A model generated the notes under the pieces. That model had not been told where the DNA came from. It saw only the letters and a program-made list of their open reading frames with translations, and searched no databases. The position numbers and the translations under genes were made by a program. 64,000 nt of DNA from Smittia aterrima (Eukaryota; Arthropoda; Insecta; Diptera; Chironomidae): the NCBI GenBank assembly GCA_033063855.1, contig CP093831.1, forward strand, positions 22,568,001 to 22,632,000, in the 5' to 3' direction. The number at the start of each line of letters is the position of its first letter. The first letter of the stretch is position 1. Shown here one piece after another: positions 1-11,103 of this stretch.

Positions 1-640
1 AATAATTATTTTTCGAATATTTAAAAAATAGTTATTATAAGTGAAACAGAAATTCAAAGAACAATTATGTGCTCTATATGTAGGGTATACAGAAACTATT
101 GCAAATATAAGAAACTGCTTAAGATGTTGAGCTAAAGTTAAATTTATTGCTTTTAGGAGTATTAACGAATTTATAATGGTTTTCAGTTTAATCGAAGCAA
201 TTCTTGAAATATTTTGAAACTCATGTCAGGACATTGCAGTAAAATATCCAACAAATTGGTGTTAGTCCAGTTCAAAAAATCAATTCTTCGTCGAGCTGGA
301 CATAGTCTTTTAAATACAAGATGAAGGATGATACTCCAGCTTATGACTATATTTATGGAGTTGATCACTTCTGTCAAAACAATAGTTGTTCACCAATCTG
401 CAATAACTGTTTTTCGATTTTAAAACCAGAATATAGCAATGTGTTCGATGAGCTATGAGAGCGTGCAACTTTTTAGCTCAATTACGAATGACCAAGCAAT
501 TGACTGTCGTTTGCAATTAAGATCACTTAAATAAATTCATGAACAATCACTACTAGCAATCTATAAAACGAGTTTTGGGAATTCAAACTCGATACAAGTG
601 CTTAATTTTTCGTGGGTAAATATTCAAATAACATAAATAT
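1..640. other. Intergenic, no gene recognised
   Basis: This stretch is AT-rich and mostly closed in all frames. A minus-strand frame at 183-377 ends in a leucine-rich stretch (LLDILLQ and FQELLRL) that loosely recalls ankyrin-type helices. It has no splice partner or recognisable family motif, so it may be a decayed fragment. Confidence 0.4.
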
Positions 641-895
641 TATAAGTTCAATATAATTTTTATAATAATTATTATTATAAGAACTAAATTGTAACTATTT
701 ATAATAATTTATTGATCTTATAATAATTATATTGAACTTATAATAATTATTATAATAATAATTTATACTTGCATGCAAGTATAATGTTATTATAATAATT
801 TAGGAAACAAGTTTATTATTATAATAATTATAATATTCTTATAATAATTATAATAATAATTTAGTGTTTCATTATAATAATTATAATAAGTCGAG
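641..895. repeat. AT-rich TTATAATAATTAT simple/palindromic repeat
   Basis: About 250 bp made almost only of variants of TTATAATAATTATTATAA, which is self-complementary and can form many alternative hairpins. It lies immediately beside the broken MIPP fragment that marks the left edge of the receptor duplication, so it may have helped the rearrangement. Confidence 0.8.
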
Positions 896-927
896 GTAAT
901 GCCGGTCGAGGTAATGACGTCCCCCCA

Positions 928-986
928 GCAAGTCTGGGGTTTCAACATCGTCAAAGGCAACGTTCTCGAATTCATCGTAACCGAAC
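928..986 (-). pseudogene. MIPP exon fragment (left copy)
   Basis: This 59-bp piece matches the MIPP coding exon around 16275-16336, in the stretch encoding FENVAFDDVETPDLL. It then switches abruptly to the 3' flank of the insulin-receptor-like gene. The same MIPP-to-receptor-flank switch occurs at 6443/6444 with the same sequence on both sides, an offset of 5,457 bp. It is non-functional and serves as a duplication scar. Confidence 0.8.
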
Positions 987-1236
987 GAAAAGCAAAAATT
1001 AGAGCAAGGTATATGAGAACGAATTTGATTCTTTCAAGAAGATTAAATCTCAACTTGAAGCTCAGCTCGAAGTAATCGTAGCAGCCAAGATCTGAAAGGT
1101 TTATCTTCCGCGTCAACTAAATTTTGTCTGTTATTGAAATTTGATTTTGATTTCTTATGATGAGACATTAAGGAATCGTTAAACAAGATGAAATAATAAA
1201 ATCATGAAATTCTTTAATTAAAAAATTAAAAATTGT

Positions 1237-4200
1237 TTAATCTTTAAGACAGTAAAATGCTTTTTCAGTAAAGTTTGCTGGAGCATCGCTAAGAAGCTCT
1301 TCGATAATTTCATTGAATGAGATTCGCTCTTCAGGAAGAAATCGCCAACATTTTTTCATGATTTCGTAAATTCTGTCAGAGCAATTTTCAACTGGTCTAC
1401 TTTCAGTTCCACCATTTGAAATGAAATTAAACGCTTCAGGATTTGATTTTCCCTTGTACGGTTGTTCTGCGTAAGTTGCAATTTCCCACAAAACTATTCC
1501 ATAACTGAAAACGTCACTTTCAGAAGAGAATATTCCATCTTTCAAACTTTCTGGTGCCATCCAACGAACAGGCATCAAACCACTCGTTCGTTTTCGATAA
1601 TAATCCGCCTCGTAAATATCTCTAGTCATTCCAAAGTCTCCGATCTTCACAGTCAAGTCATCAGAGACCATGCAATTCCTTGAAGCAAGATCTCGATGCA
1701 CAAACTTTTTCTCTGCCAGATAAGCCATACCGTCAGCAATTTGAATTGCCATTTGAGATACAGGAGGAACAGTAGATCTCAAGGGAGGTTGTGAATAGTT
1801 GTCGCTTCGAGTCGAATGTGGTCTGTTCCTCCTTAAAAGTGTTTTGAGGTCGCCATTCGTCATGAGCTCCTGTTAAGACGTTTTTCCATTAAAATAATTA
1901 ATTACATTTGATCTTGAACTTACCATGACAACAAAATAAGGTTTCGATTTACTGACGATTCCCAAAAGTTTGATGACGTGAAACGTTTTGAAATTCTTCA
2001 TGATTGCTGCTTCTTTCAAAAAGTTCATCGAATCTTCCAACGAAGTTTCTTTGTTTACAGTTTTTATCGCTACATCCAACTCTTTCTCTTCATGATTTCT
2101 CAAAATTCCCTTGTAGACTGAACCGAATTGTCCGCTTCCAATTTTGTTCAATATTTCAATGTCATCCCTTTCAAGTTCAAAACCAAGACTGAACTTCAAT
2201 TGAGATTTTAAAGGGTCATCGATCTGCTGAATGGAGGAAGACGACGGCAACGATTGATTTCTAGAATAAGAAAGTTCGAAGCCAGCATCGGGTTTGCTCA
2301 CTGAGTTTTCCATTTTTCTTTTCGACGATCGAAATCGTTTAATTTGAATGATGAGCAGAAATACAGGAACAAGCAGAATCAAAGCAAGAGATGAGATTAT
2401 CCAATAACTCAAATAACTTGATTTGATCTCAATAAAAACTTGATCACTTGGTATTCCATATCCAGCTAAAGATCGAACCACTACAGTTAATGAGTAATTT
2501 CCTGGCAAAAGATTCTCAATTAGTTTCTTGTTTCCTTCTTCTTCAAATTGCTTGTAATTGATGCAAAGAGTTTTCATCTGGTTTGAGCCAACAATCCCAA
2601 AGTAAACGGAAAAAGTCAGAACAAGCCCATTAGGACGACTTGGACTCTTCCACTTCAACTCAATTGCATTGCTGTTAACAACTATTCCAGTTAAGTTATC
2701 AATTTGATCAGCTTTGTCATCTGCACTTGTTTGAATCGAGAATATTTCCACCTTCGAACAATCTAATTCTTGAATTTTATAACAAGCTCTGATAGACACG
2801 AAATATTCCGAGAAATGTTCGACATTATCGAAAGTGCAGTTCATTGCCGTTCCTTCCAAATCTTTGTAGATGTATTCTCGGCCTAACGATACTTTGCTAG
2901 TTTCCTCGTTTAGAAGCTCTTGCTTAAACAGTTTTTTGATGTCACTTTTCATTCTGTCGATGACTGCAATGTTTAAGCTTCTTGATTCTTGATTTCTTTC
3001 TAAAATTTGGTCTTCAGTCGCGTTGTTATTTGGCGAAGTGCAATAGTTTCGGTCTTTGTAAAATTCATAATTTGGCTGAATGCGAAAAATTTTTAGTTGT
3101 TGTCGAAAGATTCGATCTGTTGAAGACGGTGCAAACCATAAATTATTCCAATGAAATGTCTGTTGAGTAAAATTTTGTAAAACTGAGAAAAGTGAATAAA
3201 AGTACTCACCATACTAGAAGAAGTCACTGAGATATCCCTCATTCCGACATTAGTATTTAAAGTACGAAATCTTTTTGGTGTTCCAATGCGATCAAGCGAA
3301 TTTCCATCAAACATTTGATAAACGTAGTATTCGTTTGCTTTGAGAGCATAAATTTTGTGAACACCTGGAGTGTCTTCTTCGATCGATCTGAGAAATGAAT
3401 AATTTTCATCAATTCGAAACTTTAAAATTAGTTGTAACAAAATTTACTTCGCTTTTGTCAAACAAAAACTTCTCGCGATTTCGTAATATTCGTCTCTTTT
3501 CCAAATTGCGTACTTCAAATTATTTGGAAGTGACTTCGTCGAATTCCATTTTATCTCTGCAGCGTAAGTTGTCACTTTGATTTCCAGTTCGATTGGAACA
3601 TTTTCGCATTCTTCTGCTAAACATAACTTTGGATTTCCTTCGAGTTTGGTCTCGCCTCGGTCGAGTGTAACATTTTGACCAGGTAGCCAAAGATTTCTAA
3701 GATTCTCATTATTTTCCAAAATCAAAGAATATTTGTCAGACACCAACTCGATGCCACGAATCCTTTTGAGGCGCGATAAAAACCCCAAATTTCTCATATT
3801 TGTTGTTCCAGTGATTTTCAGATATTTATAAATTTCTTCGGCACCTGACGTCATCTTAAGATTTCTTAATAAATTTTTATCTTCACAAACATCGATCGAA
3901 AGATTAATTTCCACAGAGCCTGTAATTATTTCACAATATCCATCTACTAAATTCGAAAAAATAGAAGTATCGTTTATAACTATGTCGCCATTACAAACGT
4001 TCTTCCTAAATTCGACACAAGTGAAGTTTGATTCACTAAACTTTATCATAGTGAAACCGCTTGAACATTCATTTGTGCATTCTTCATTGAAGATTTGCAT
4101 TCTCGTCTCATTCTCTTTAAGCATCGAATTCTTAGCTTTGCATTCCTCTGAAGTAACACAAGATCGACCTTTGAACTAGAAAAAATGAAAAGTGAAAATG

Positions 4201-5097
4201 AAAAATGAAAATGAAATGAATCACATGAAGAGCTTAAGTCAACTTAAACTTACCAAGAAAGTATTTTCTGGACATTCTTGAACGCATGTGCCGTTGTAAC
4301 TGAGGTTCCGACAGATGATACAATCATTTGGATCAGTGGAGCATCCGAGGCATTCTGACGAGCAGCAAGTCCCATCACGCTCACAAATTCCGGAAATACA
4401 AGAATGATCACAAATCAATTGAGAATCTTCTTCGTTCCAACAGAAACGTGAATGTAAACACTTCGGGCAGTTATCATTGTTACTGTTCTGAGAAATATTT
4501 AAAAATGAATTTGCAGAATAAATAAAAATTATTTTACTACATACCATTGTAGGAAATTCGTTAGATATCTCTTGCCAGTTGATTGTATTGACGTAGCATA
4601 ACTTTGGATTTTTATTAATGATTGCACCTCCAATGTATTTTAAGTTTGTCAATCCGATTTCTAACAAATCTTTGTTATTATAAATTTGTAACCCGAACTG
4701 ACCTCTAATGACCATGAGTTTGGGGAATAAATATTTAAGTGAGTTCAGCTTATCAACTTTGGAGATAAGTAGACTACCGCGAATTTCACGTAAGTTTGGA
4801 AAACTGATATTGCTGATTTGAGTTAACGAATCTCTGCTCCTAATGACATTGAACTTAATCCAACCCTCAATTATCGTACAATCTTTTAGTTTTTCCACTT
4901 CACTTAAATGATCTTCCCAATATGTATTGATTAGAGAAATGTCTCCACAAACTGGAATTTACAATAAATATTTTTCTTTTAATAAATTATGATAAAACTT
5001 TTACTTTTCCTTATTTACTTTTATCGTTGGTCGCTGAAGACAAAGAAATAACGCCAACTGCAAACGATAAAATTATAAAATTCACTTTGAAATTCAT
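1237..5097 (-). CDS. Insulin-receptor-like receptor tyrosine kinase, copy 1 (intact)
   Basis: Seven exons join in phase: 5097-5019, 4951-4545, 4487-4254, 4175-3448, 3387-3210, 3159-1924 and 1869-1237, giving about 1,164 residues. The order is signal peptide, L1 domain starting ICGDIS, furin-like Cys-rich region (CCSSECLG, CPENTF), L2, FN3 modules, one membrane span (YWIISSLALILLVPVFLLII) and a tyrosine kinase. The kinase keeps the glycine loop GSGQFGSV, VAIK lysine, HRDLASRN catalytic loop, DFG, MAPE and the YxxxYY activation loop typical of insulin receptors, so activity is expected. The exon 6/7 junction restores VVMELM. Oddities: no tetrabasic alpha/beta cleavage site (only a minimal RIFR), no juxtamembrane NPxY for IRS/Shc docking, and the protein stops about 20 residues after the kinase fold. 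It is therefore probably a lineage-specific paralogue rather than the canonical receptor. A venus kinase receptor is excluded by the L1-CR-L2 architecture. Confidence 0.88.
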
Positions 5098-5378
5098 TTC
5101 GAATAGCGAAAGAAGTTTGTTTTGCCTCAAGGTTTCTTAATCAACTGACGATGTAGGAAAGTATTCTGATCATTTCGCAGTACTTCGTTATCTTCATGCT
5201 CACAGTTCATTTCATTTCAATGAATAATGAATGATCTTCACAAATTTGAATGTCAAGTAGAAATTTAGTGATTTCTGAATAAAATAAATATTAATTCGAA
5301 GCCTTCGAGTCGAAGGCAAATTCTTTTCATTATATCCATCAAATAATTTCTCATAATAATGATCGTCAACAACGAAAA
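5098..5378. promoter_or_regulatory. Upstream region of receptor copy 1
   Basis: This is the 5' flank of receptor copy 1. Part of it (about 5125-5290) resembles the flank of copy 2 (about 10545-10680), including a shared tract around CTTCATGCTCACAGTTCA, so the promoter region was duplicated with the gene. No clear TATA box was identified. Confidence 0.45.
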
Positions 5379-5490
5379 ACAATAAATTCTCAACTACTTT
5401 CAATGATGATCCCACATTTGATGGAGGTCGCATCGAGGGTCTCTTTGTCGTCATTTTCTATTGAGCATTCCCGAATAAAAAGATTGTTTC
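5379..5490 (-). pseudogene. F-box/LRR gene fragment
   Basis: About 110 bp match the coding exon of the F-box/LRR gene near 14681-14790, with roughly ten substitutions. Nothing else of that gene is present here. Its position between receptor copy 1 and a MIPP fragment matches the order receptor, F-box, MIPP of the intact block to the right, so it is a remnant of a duplicated block. Confidence 0.8.
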
Positions 5491-5530
5491 CTTTTACTTT
5501 TGGAAGATTTTTTATCAAATTTATTAAAAT

Positions 5531-5913
5531 AACTAGAGAGCACGGTGGATGTCTCCGGCTTGCGGCCTAAGACACAACCACGCGATTCGCGACGGTCTCT
5601 ACGCGACCTATACGAATTGTTGTTGAAAAGAGCACGGTGAATGTCTCCGGCCTGCGGCCTAAGACACAACCACGCGACCTATACGCTGGTTGAACTCCGA
5701 CCCATTTATAACTATTTATAGCTATTATAACTATTTATAGCTATTATAACTATTTATAGCTATTATAACATGTGTATGGGAGGTACCAGAAGGGGAGGCG
5801 CTAGAGTGCTTATTTTCAATAGGGTTTCTCCGAGGAACAATACAAAGTTGTAAACCAAATTTGAGCGCGCTAGCTGCGTTGGTTCGAGAGTTATGGTGTT
5901 TACAGACATACGC
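5531..5913 (-). mobile_element. Interspersed repeat, copy A (shortened, inverted)
   Basis: This is the reverse complement of parts of the element at 30159-30908. Shared parts are the terminal GC-rich segment (CTAGAGAGCACGGTGG to the CCTATACG stretch), the TATAACTATT minisatellite, and the roughly 140-bp segment ending in GTTTACAGACATACG. Here the GC-rich terminal segment occurs twice (about 5535-5614 and 5629-5687), and the middle of the element is deleted. There is no coding capacity, so it is a non-autonomous element. It abuts and truncates the MIPP fragment. Confidence 0.72.
5701..5775. repeat. TATAACTATTTATAGCTAT minisatellite
   Basis: Four tandem near-identical units of about 19 bp inside the interspersed repeat. 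The related tract in the second copy lies at about 30503-30622. Confidence 0.85.
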
Positions 5914-6443
5914 ACTTCATCATCCTCAAAAAATCCTACTGTAACATAAATTAGTTGAATCGCAGTATGTCCGCTGAAGAGCTTTACCGTGTTATATCGG
6001 TGGGATCGGTTGATTGAATGAATGACAAAAGATCTTTCATGATCCGACAGTAAATTCCTTCGTAGAGAGTACGGAATCCAGCAGCGTTACCATAGCCTAG
6101 TCGATAGTAATAATGCAAGTCCTCGAAATATTCGAGAACCTGATGATTCGCTGGAGAAAAAGCTGCGCACATTGGCGACATTCCGTTGATATTCCAAATT
6201 TGTTCGTATCTACAAAGATTCATGAGAGTCGTGACTTCTGCGGATCGAAGTTGTTGAGCTCCGAGTTTAGCGCTGACTTGTGATAACATTTCTTGATATT
6301 CGGGGCCTTGAACGAAACCTTGTTGCTCGGCAAACACTTGAGAGACTTGAACCAACTCTTGACAGTTGTCATGAGGCAACAATAGCAAGTCTGGGGTTTC
6401 AACATCGTCAAAGGCAACGTTCTCGAATTCATCGTAACCGAAC
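5914..6443 (-). pseudogene. MIPP fragment, broken at both ends
   Basis: High similarity to the central and C-terminal part of the MIPP coding exon (about 15798-16335). Lesions: both ends are cut, by the interspersed repeat at 5913 and by receptor 3' flank at 6444. A 9-bp deletion removes Phe-His-Gly before AQQLR. The frame is lost after IQSTDP, giving a stop at about 5984. The RHGxRxP active-site half is absent, so no phosphatase can be made. It is the larger relative of the fragment at 928-986. Confidence 0.85.
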
Positions 6444-6693
6444 GAAAAGCAAAAATTAGAGCAAGGTATATGAGAACGAATTTGATTCTTTCAAGAAGAT
6501 TAAATCTCAACTTGAAGCTCAGCTCGAAGTAATCGTAGCAGCCAAGATCTGAAAGGTTTATCTTCCGCGTCAACTAAATTTTGTCTGTTATTGAAATTTG
6601 ATTTTGATTTCTTATGATGAGACATTAAGGAATCGTTAAACAAGATGAAATAATAAAATCATGAAATTCTTTAATTAAAAAATTAAAAATTGT

Positions 6694-9600
6694 TTAATCT
6701 TTAAGACAGTAAAATGCTTTTTCAGTAAAGTTTGCTGGAGCATCGCTAAGAAGCTCTTCGATAATTTCATTGAATGAGATTCGCTCTTCAGGAAGAAATC
6801 GCCAACATTTTTTCATGATTTCGTAAATTCTGTCAGAGCAATTTTCAACTGGTCTACTTTCAGTTCCACCATTTGAAATGAAATTAAACGCTTCAGGATT
6901 TGATTTTCCCTTGTACGGTTGTTCTGCGTAAGTTGCAATTTCCCACAAAACTATTCCATAACTGAAAACGTCACTTTCAGAAGAGAATATTCCATCTTTC
7001 AAACTTTCTGGTGCCATCCAACGAACAGGCATCAAACCACTCGTTCGTTTTCGATAATAATCCGCCTCGTAAATATCTCTAGTCATTCCAAAGTCTCCGA
7101 TCTTCACAGTCAAGTCATCAGAAACCATGCAATTCCGTGAAGCAAGATCTCGATGCACAAACTTTTTCTCTGCCAGATAAGCCATACCGTCAGCAATTTG
7201 AATTGCCATTTGAGACACAGAAGGAACAGTAGACCTCAATGGAGGTTGTGAGTAGTTGTCGCTTCGAGTCGAATGTGGTCTGTTCTTCCTTAAAAGTGTT
7301 TTGAGGTCGCCATTCGTCATGAGCTCCTGTTAAGACGTTTTTCCATTAAAATAATTAATTACATTTGATCTTGAACTTAAACTTACCATAACAACAAAAT
7401 AAGGTTTCGATTTACTGACGATTCCCAAAAGTTTGATGACGTGAAACGTTTTGAAATTCTTCATGATTGCTGCTTCTTTCAAAAAGTTCATCGAATCTTC
7501 CAACGAAGTTTCTTTGTTTACAGTTTTTATCGCTACATCCAACTCTTTCTCTTCATGATTTCTCAAAATTCCCTTGTAGACTGAACCGAATTGTCCGCTT
7601 CCAATTTTGTTCAATATTTCAATGTCATCCCTTTCAAGTTCAAAACCAAGACTGACTTTCAATTGAGATTTTAAAGGGTCATCGATCTGCTGAATGGAGG
7701 AAGACGACGGCAACGATTGATTTCTAGAATAAGAAAGTTCGAAGCCAGCATCGGGTTTGCTCACTGAGTTTTCCATTTTTCTTTTCGACGATCGAAATCG
7801 TTTAATTTGAATGATGAGCAGAAATACAGGAACAAGCAGAATCAAAGCAAGAGATGAGATTATCCAATAACTCAAATAACTTGATTTGATCTCAATAAAA
7901 ACTTGATCACTTGGTATTCCATATCCAGCTAAAGATCGAACCACTACAGTTAATGAGTAATTTCCTGGCAAAAGATTCTCAATTAGTTTCTTGTTTCCTT
8001 CTTCTTCAAATTGCTTGTAATTGATGCAAAGAGTTTTCATCTGGTTTGAGCCAACAATCCCAAAGTAAACGGAAAAAGTCAGAACAAGCCCATTAGGACG
8101 ACTTGGACTGTTCCACTTCAACTCAATTGCATTGCTGTTAACAACTTTTCCAGTTAAGTTTTCGATTTGATCAGCTTCGTCATCCGCACTTGTTTGAATC
8201 GAGAATATTTTTACTTTCGAACAATCCAATTCTTGAATTTTATAACAAGCTCTGATAGACACGAAATATTCCGAGAAATGTTCGACATTATCGAAAGTGT
8301 GTCTCGTTGCCGTTCCTTCCAAATCTTTGTAGATGAATTCTCGGCCTAACGAAACTTTGCTAATTTCCTCGTTTAAAAGCTCTTTCTTAAACAGTTTCTT
8401 GATGTCACTTCTCATTCTGTCGATGACTGCAATGTTTAAGTTCCCTGATTTTTGATTTCTATCTAAAATTTGATCTTCAGTCGCGTTGTTATTTGGGGAC
8501 GTGCAATAGTTTCGGTCTTTGTAAAATTCATAATTTGGCTGAATGCGAAAAATTTTTAGTTGTAATCGAAAGATTCGATCTAAACTATCAGACGGTGCAA
8601 ACCACAAATTATTCCAATGAAATGTCTGTTGAGTAAAATTTTGTAAAACTGAGAAAAGTGAATAAAAGTACTCACCATACTAGAAGAAGTCACTGAAGTT
8701 TTCGTCATTCCGACATTAGTATTTAAAGTATGAAATCTTTTAGATGTTCCAATGCGATCAAGCGAATTTCCATCAAACATTTGATAAACGTAGTCTTCGT
8801 TTGCTTCGAGAGCATAAATTTTGTGAACACCTGGAGTGTCTTCTTTGATTGATCTGAGAAATAAACAATTTACATCAATTTGAAATTTTCAGATTAGTTT
8901 TAGGCTTTTGTCAAACAAAAACTTCCCACGATTTCGTAATATTCGTCTCTTTTCCAAATTGCGTACTTCAAATTATTTGGATGAGACTTTGTCGAATTCC
9001 ATTAAATCTCAGCAGCGTAAGTTGTCGCTTTGATTTCCAGTTCAATTGGAACATTTTCGCAATCTTCTGCTAAACATAACTTTGGATTTCCTTCGAGTTT
9101 TGTCTCGCCTCGATCGAGTTTAACATTTTGACCAGGTAGCCAAAGGTTTCTAAGATTCTCATTATTCTCCAAAATCAAAGAATATTTTTCAGACACTAAC
9201 TCGATGCCACGAATCCTTTTGAGATTCGATAAGAACCCCAAATTTCTTATATTTGTTGATCCAGTAATTTTCAGATATTTATAAATTTCTTCAGCAGCTA
9301 ACGTCTTCCTAAGTTCTCTTAATAAATTTTTATCTTCACAAACATCGATCGAAAGATTAATTTCCACAAAGCCTGTAATTATTTCACAATATCTGTCTTC
9401 TAAATTCGAAAAAATTGAAGTATCGTTTATAATTATATCGCCGTTACAAACGTTCTCCCTAATTTCGACACAAGTGAAGTTTGATTCACTAAACTTCATC
9501 ATAGTGGAACCGCTTGAACATTCATTTGTGCATTCTCCATTGAAGATTTGCATTCTCGTCTCATACTCTTTAAGCATCGAATTTTTAGCTTTGCATTCTT

Positions 9601-10529
9601 TTGAAGTAACGCAAGATCGACCTTTGAACTATTGAAATTGAAAAGTGATCACATGAAGAGCTTAAGTCAACTTAAACTTACCAAATAAGTATTTTCAGGA
9701 CAATCTTCAACGCAAGTGCCGTTGTAACTGAGGTTTCGACAGATGATGCAATCATCTGGATCAGTGGTGCATCCTCCGAGGCATTCCGATGAGCAGCAAA
9801 TTCCATCGCGCTCACAAATTCCGGAAATGCAAGAGGGATCACAAATCAATTGAGAATCTTCTTCGTTCCAACAGAAACGTGAATGTAAACACTTCGGGCA
9901 GTTATCATTGTTACGCAACTAAGAAATATTTAAAAATGAATTTGAAGAATCAATAAAAATTATTTCACTACATACTAATAAAGGAAATTCGTTAGATATC
10001 TCTTTCCAGTTGATTGTATCGACGAAGCATAACTTTGGATTTTCATGAATGATAGCACCTCCAATGTGTTTTAAGTTTGACAATCCGATTTCTAATAAAT
10101 CAATGTTGTTAGCAATTTGTAGGCCGAACTGACCTCTGATGACCGTGAGTTTGGGGAATAAATATTTAAGTGAGTTCAGCTTATCAACTCTAGTGATAAG
10201 TAGAATACCGCGAATTTCACGTAAGTTAGGAAAACTGATATTGCTGATGTGAGTTAACGAATCTCTGCTCTCGATATTATTCAACTCAATCGAACCATCA
10301 ACTATTGTACAATCTTTTAGTTTTTCCACTTCACTTAAATGGTCTTCCCAATATGTATTGATTAAAGAAATATCTCCACAAACTGGAATTTACAATAAAA
10401 TATTCTTCTTTCAATAAATAATAATAAAACTTTTATTTTTCATTATTTACTTTTATCGTTGGTCGATGAAGACAAAGAAATAATGCAAACTGCAAACGAG
10501 AAAATTAATAAATTCACTTTAAAACTCAT
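6694..10529 (-). pseudogene. Insulin-receptor-like gene, copy 2 (ectodomain broken; possible secreted form)
   Basis: Tandem copy of the gene at 1237-5097 with the same exon plan: signal peptide from 10529 to 10451, L1 10382-9976, Cys-rich 9918-9682, L2 from 9628, kinase exons 8640-7387 and 7326-6694. Two lesions lie in the first FN3 region. An in-frame TAA at 9002-9004 replaces a conserved Lys codon (AEIKW in copy 1). The exon-4 donor present in copy 1 is lost and a second TAA sits at 8900-8902. Translation from the normal start would give about 449 residues: signal peptide, L1, Cys-rich and L2, without membrane anchor or kinase. The downstream FN3, membrane span and kinase stay fully open with all catalytic motifs. 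It is either a recent pseudogene or a gene now encoding only a secreted ligand-binding ectodomain, comparable in layout to the fly secreted decoy of InR. Confidence 0.75.
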
Positions 10530-11103
10530 TTCGAATACCTCAAGGTTTCTTAATCAACTGACGATGTAGCAATCATTTCGCGAACAAAGTACTTCGTTAT
10601 CTTCATGCTCACAGTTCATTTCATTTCAATGATCTACGCAAATTTGAATGTCAAGTAGAAATTTTTGATTTCTGAATAAAGTAAACATTCAAGGACAAAC
10701 TATTTCATTAAAATCATAATGATCAGCAATAAATCTTTACTTCGTGCAGTTCAAGAAAAAAATTGATTGGGTCAATTGAAAGCAGGCGATGAACTCTTAA
10801 GTAACTCAGTCGAGTGACAAAAAAGTCGTTCGGATGCGTTGATTTTATAATCAATTGACAAAAATGGGATCTTTCAATAAACGACTTTCGACTTACTTAA
10901 ACTTTTTATTTCTTGATGTTTAGCTACTAAGACAAGGTACTTTATTTGTTTTTAATGAAGCCTAGAATTGTTACCACGGTTACGAATTCAAATTTTAAAT
11001 TCAAAATCATAAATCTATTTTGTTTTCATTAAATTTCAGCTTTTATGGAACTTTTCTGCTTTAAAATTATGAAATTTTAAATTAGGCTTAAAATCAAAAG
11101 TTC
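10530..11103. other. Intergenic region upstream of receptor copy 2
   Basis: The first 150 bp resemble the flank of receptor copy 1. The rest is AT-rich sequence with no open frame, tRNA or obvious repeat. Confidence 0.5.

Noticed and set aside
1..900. Ankyrin-like gene on the minus strand
   Set aside because: Only a weak Leu-rich end is seen, with no repeat consensus or upstream exons.
790..1116. 108-codon minus-strand ORF
   Set aside because: It runs through the AT repeat and the MIPP scar in a frame unrelated to MIPP, so it is a chance frame.
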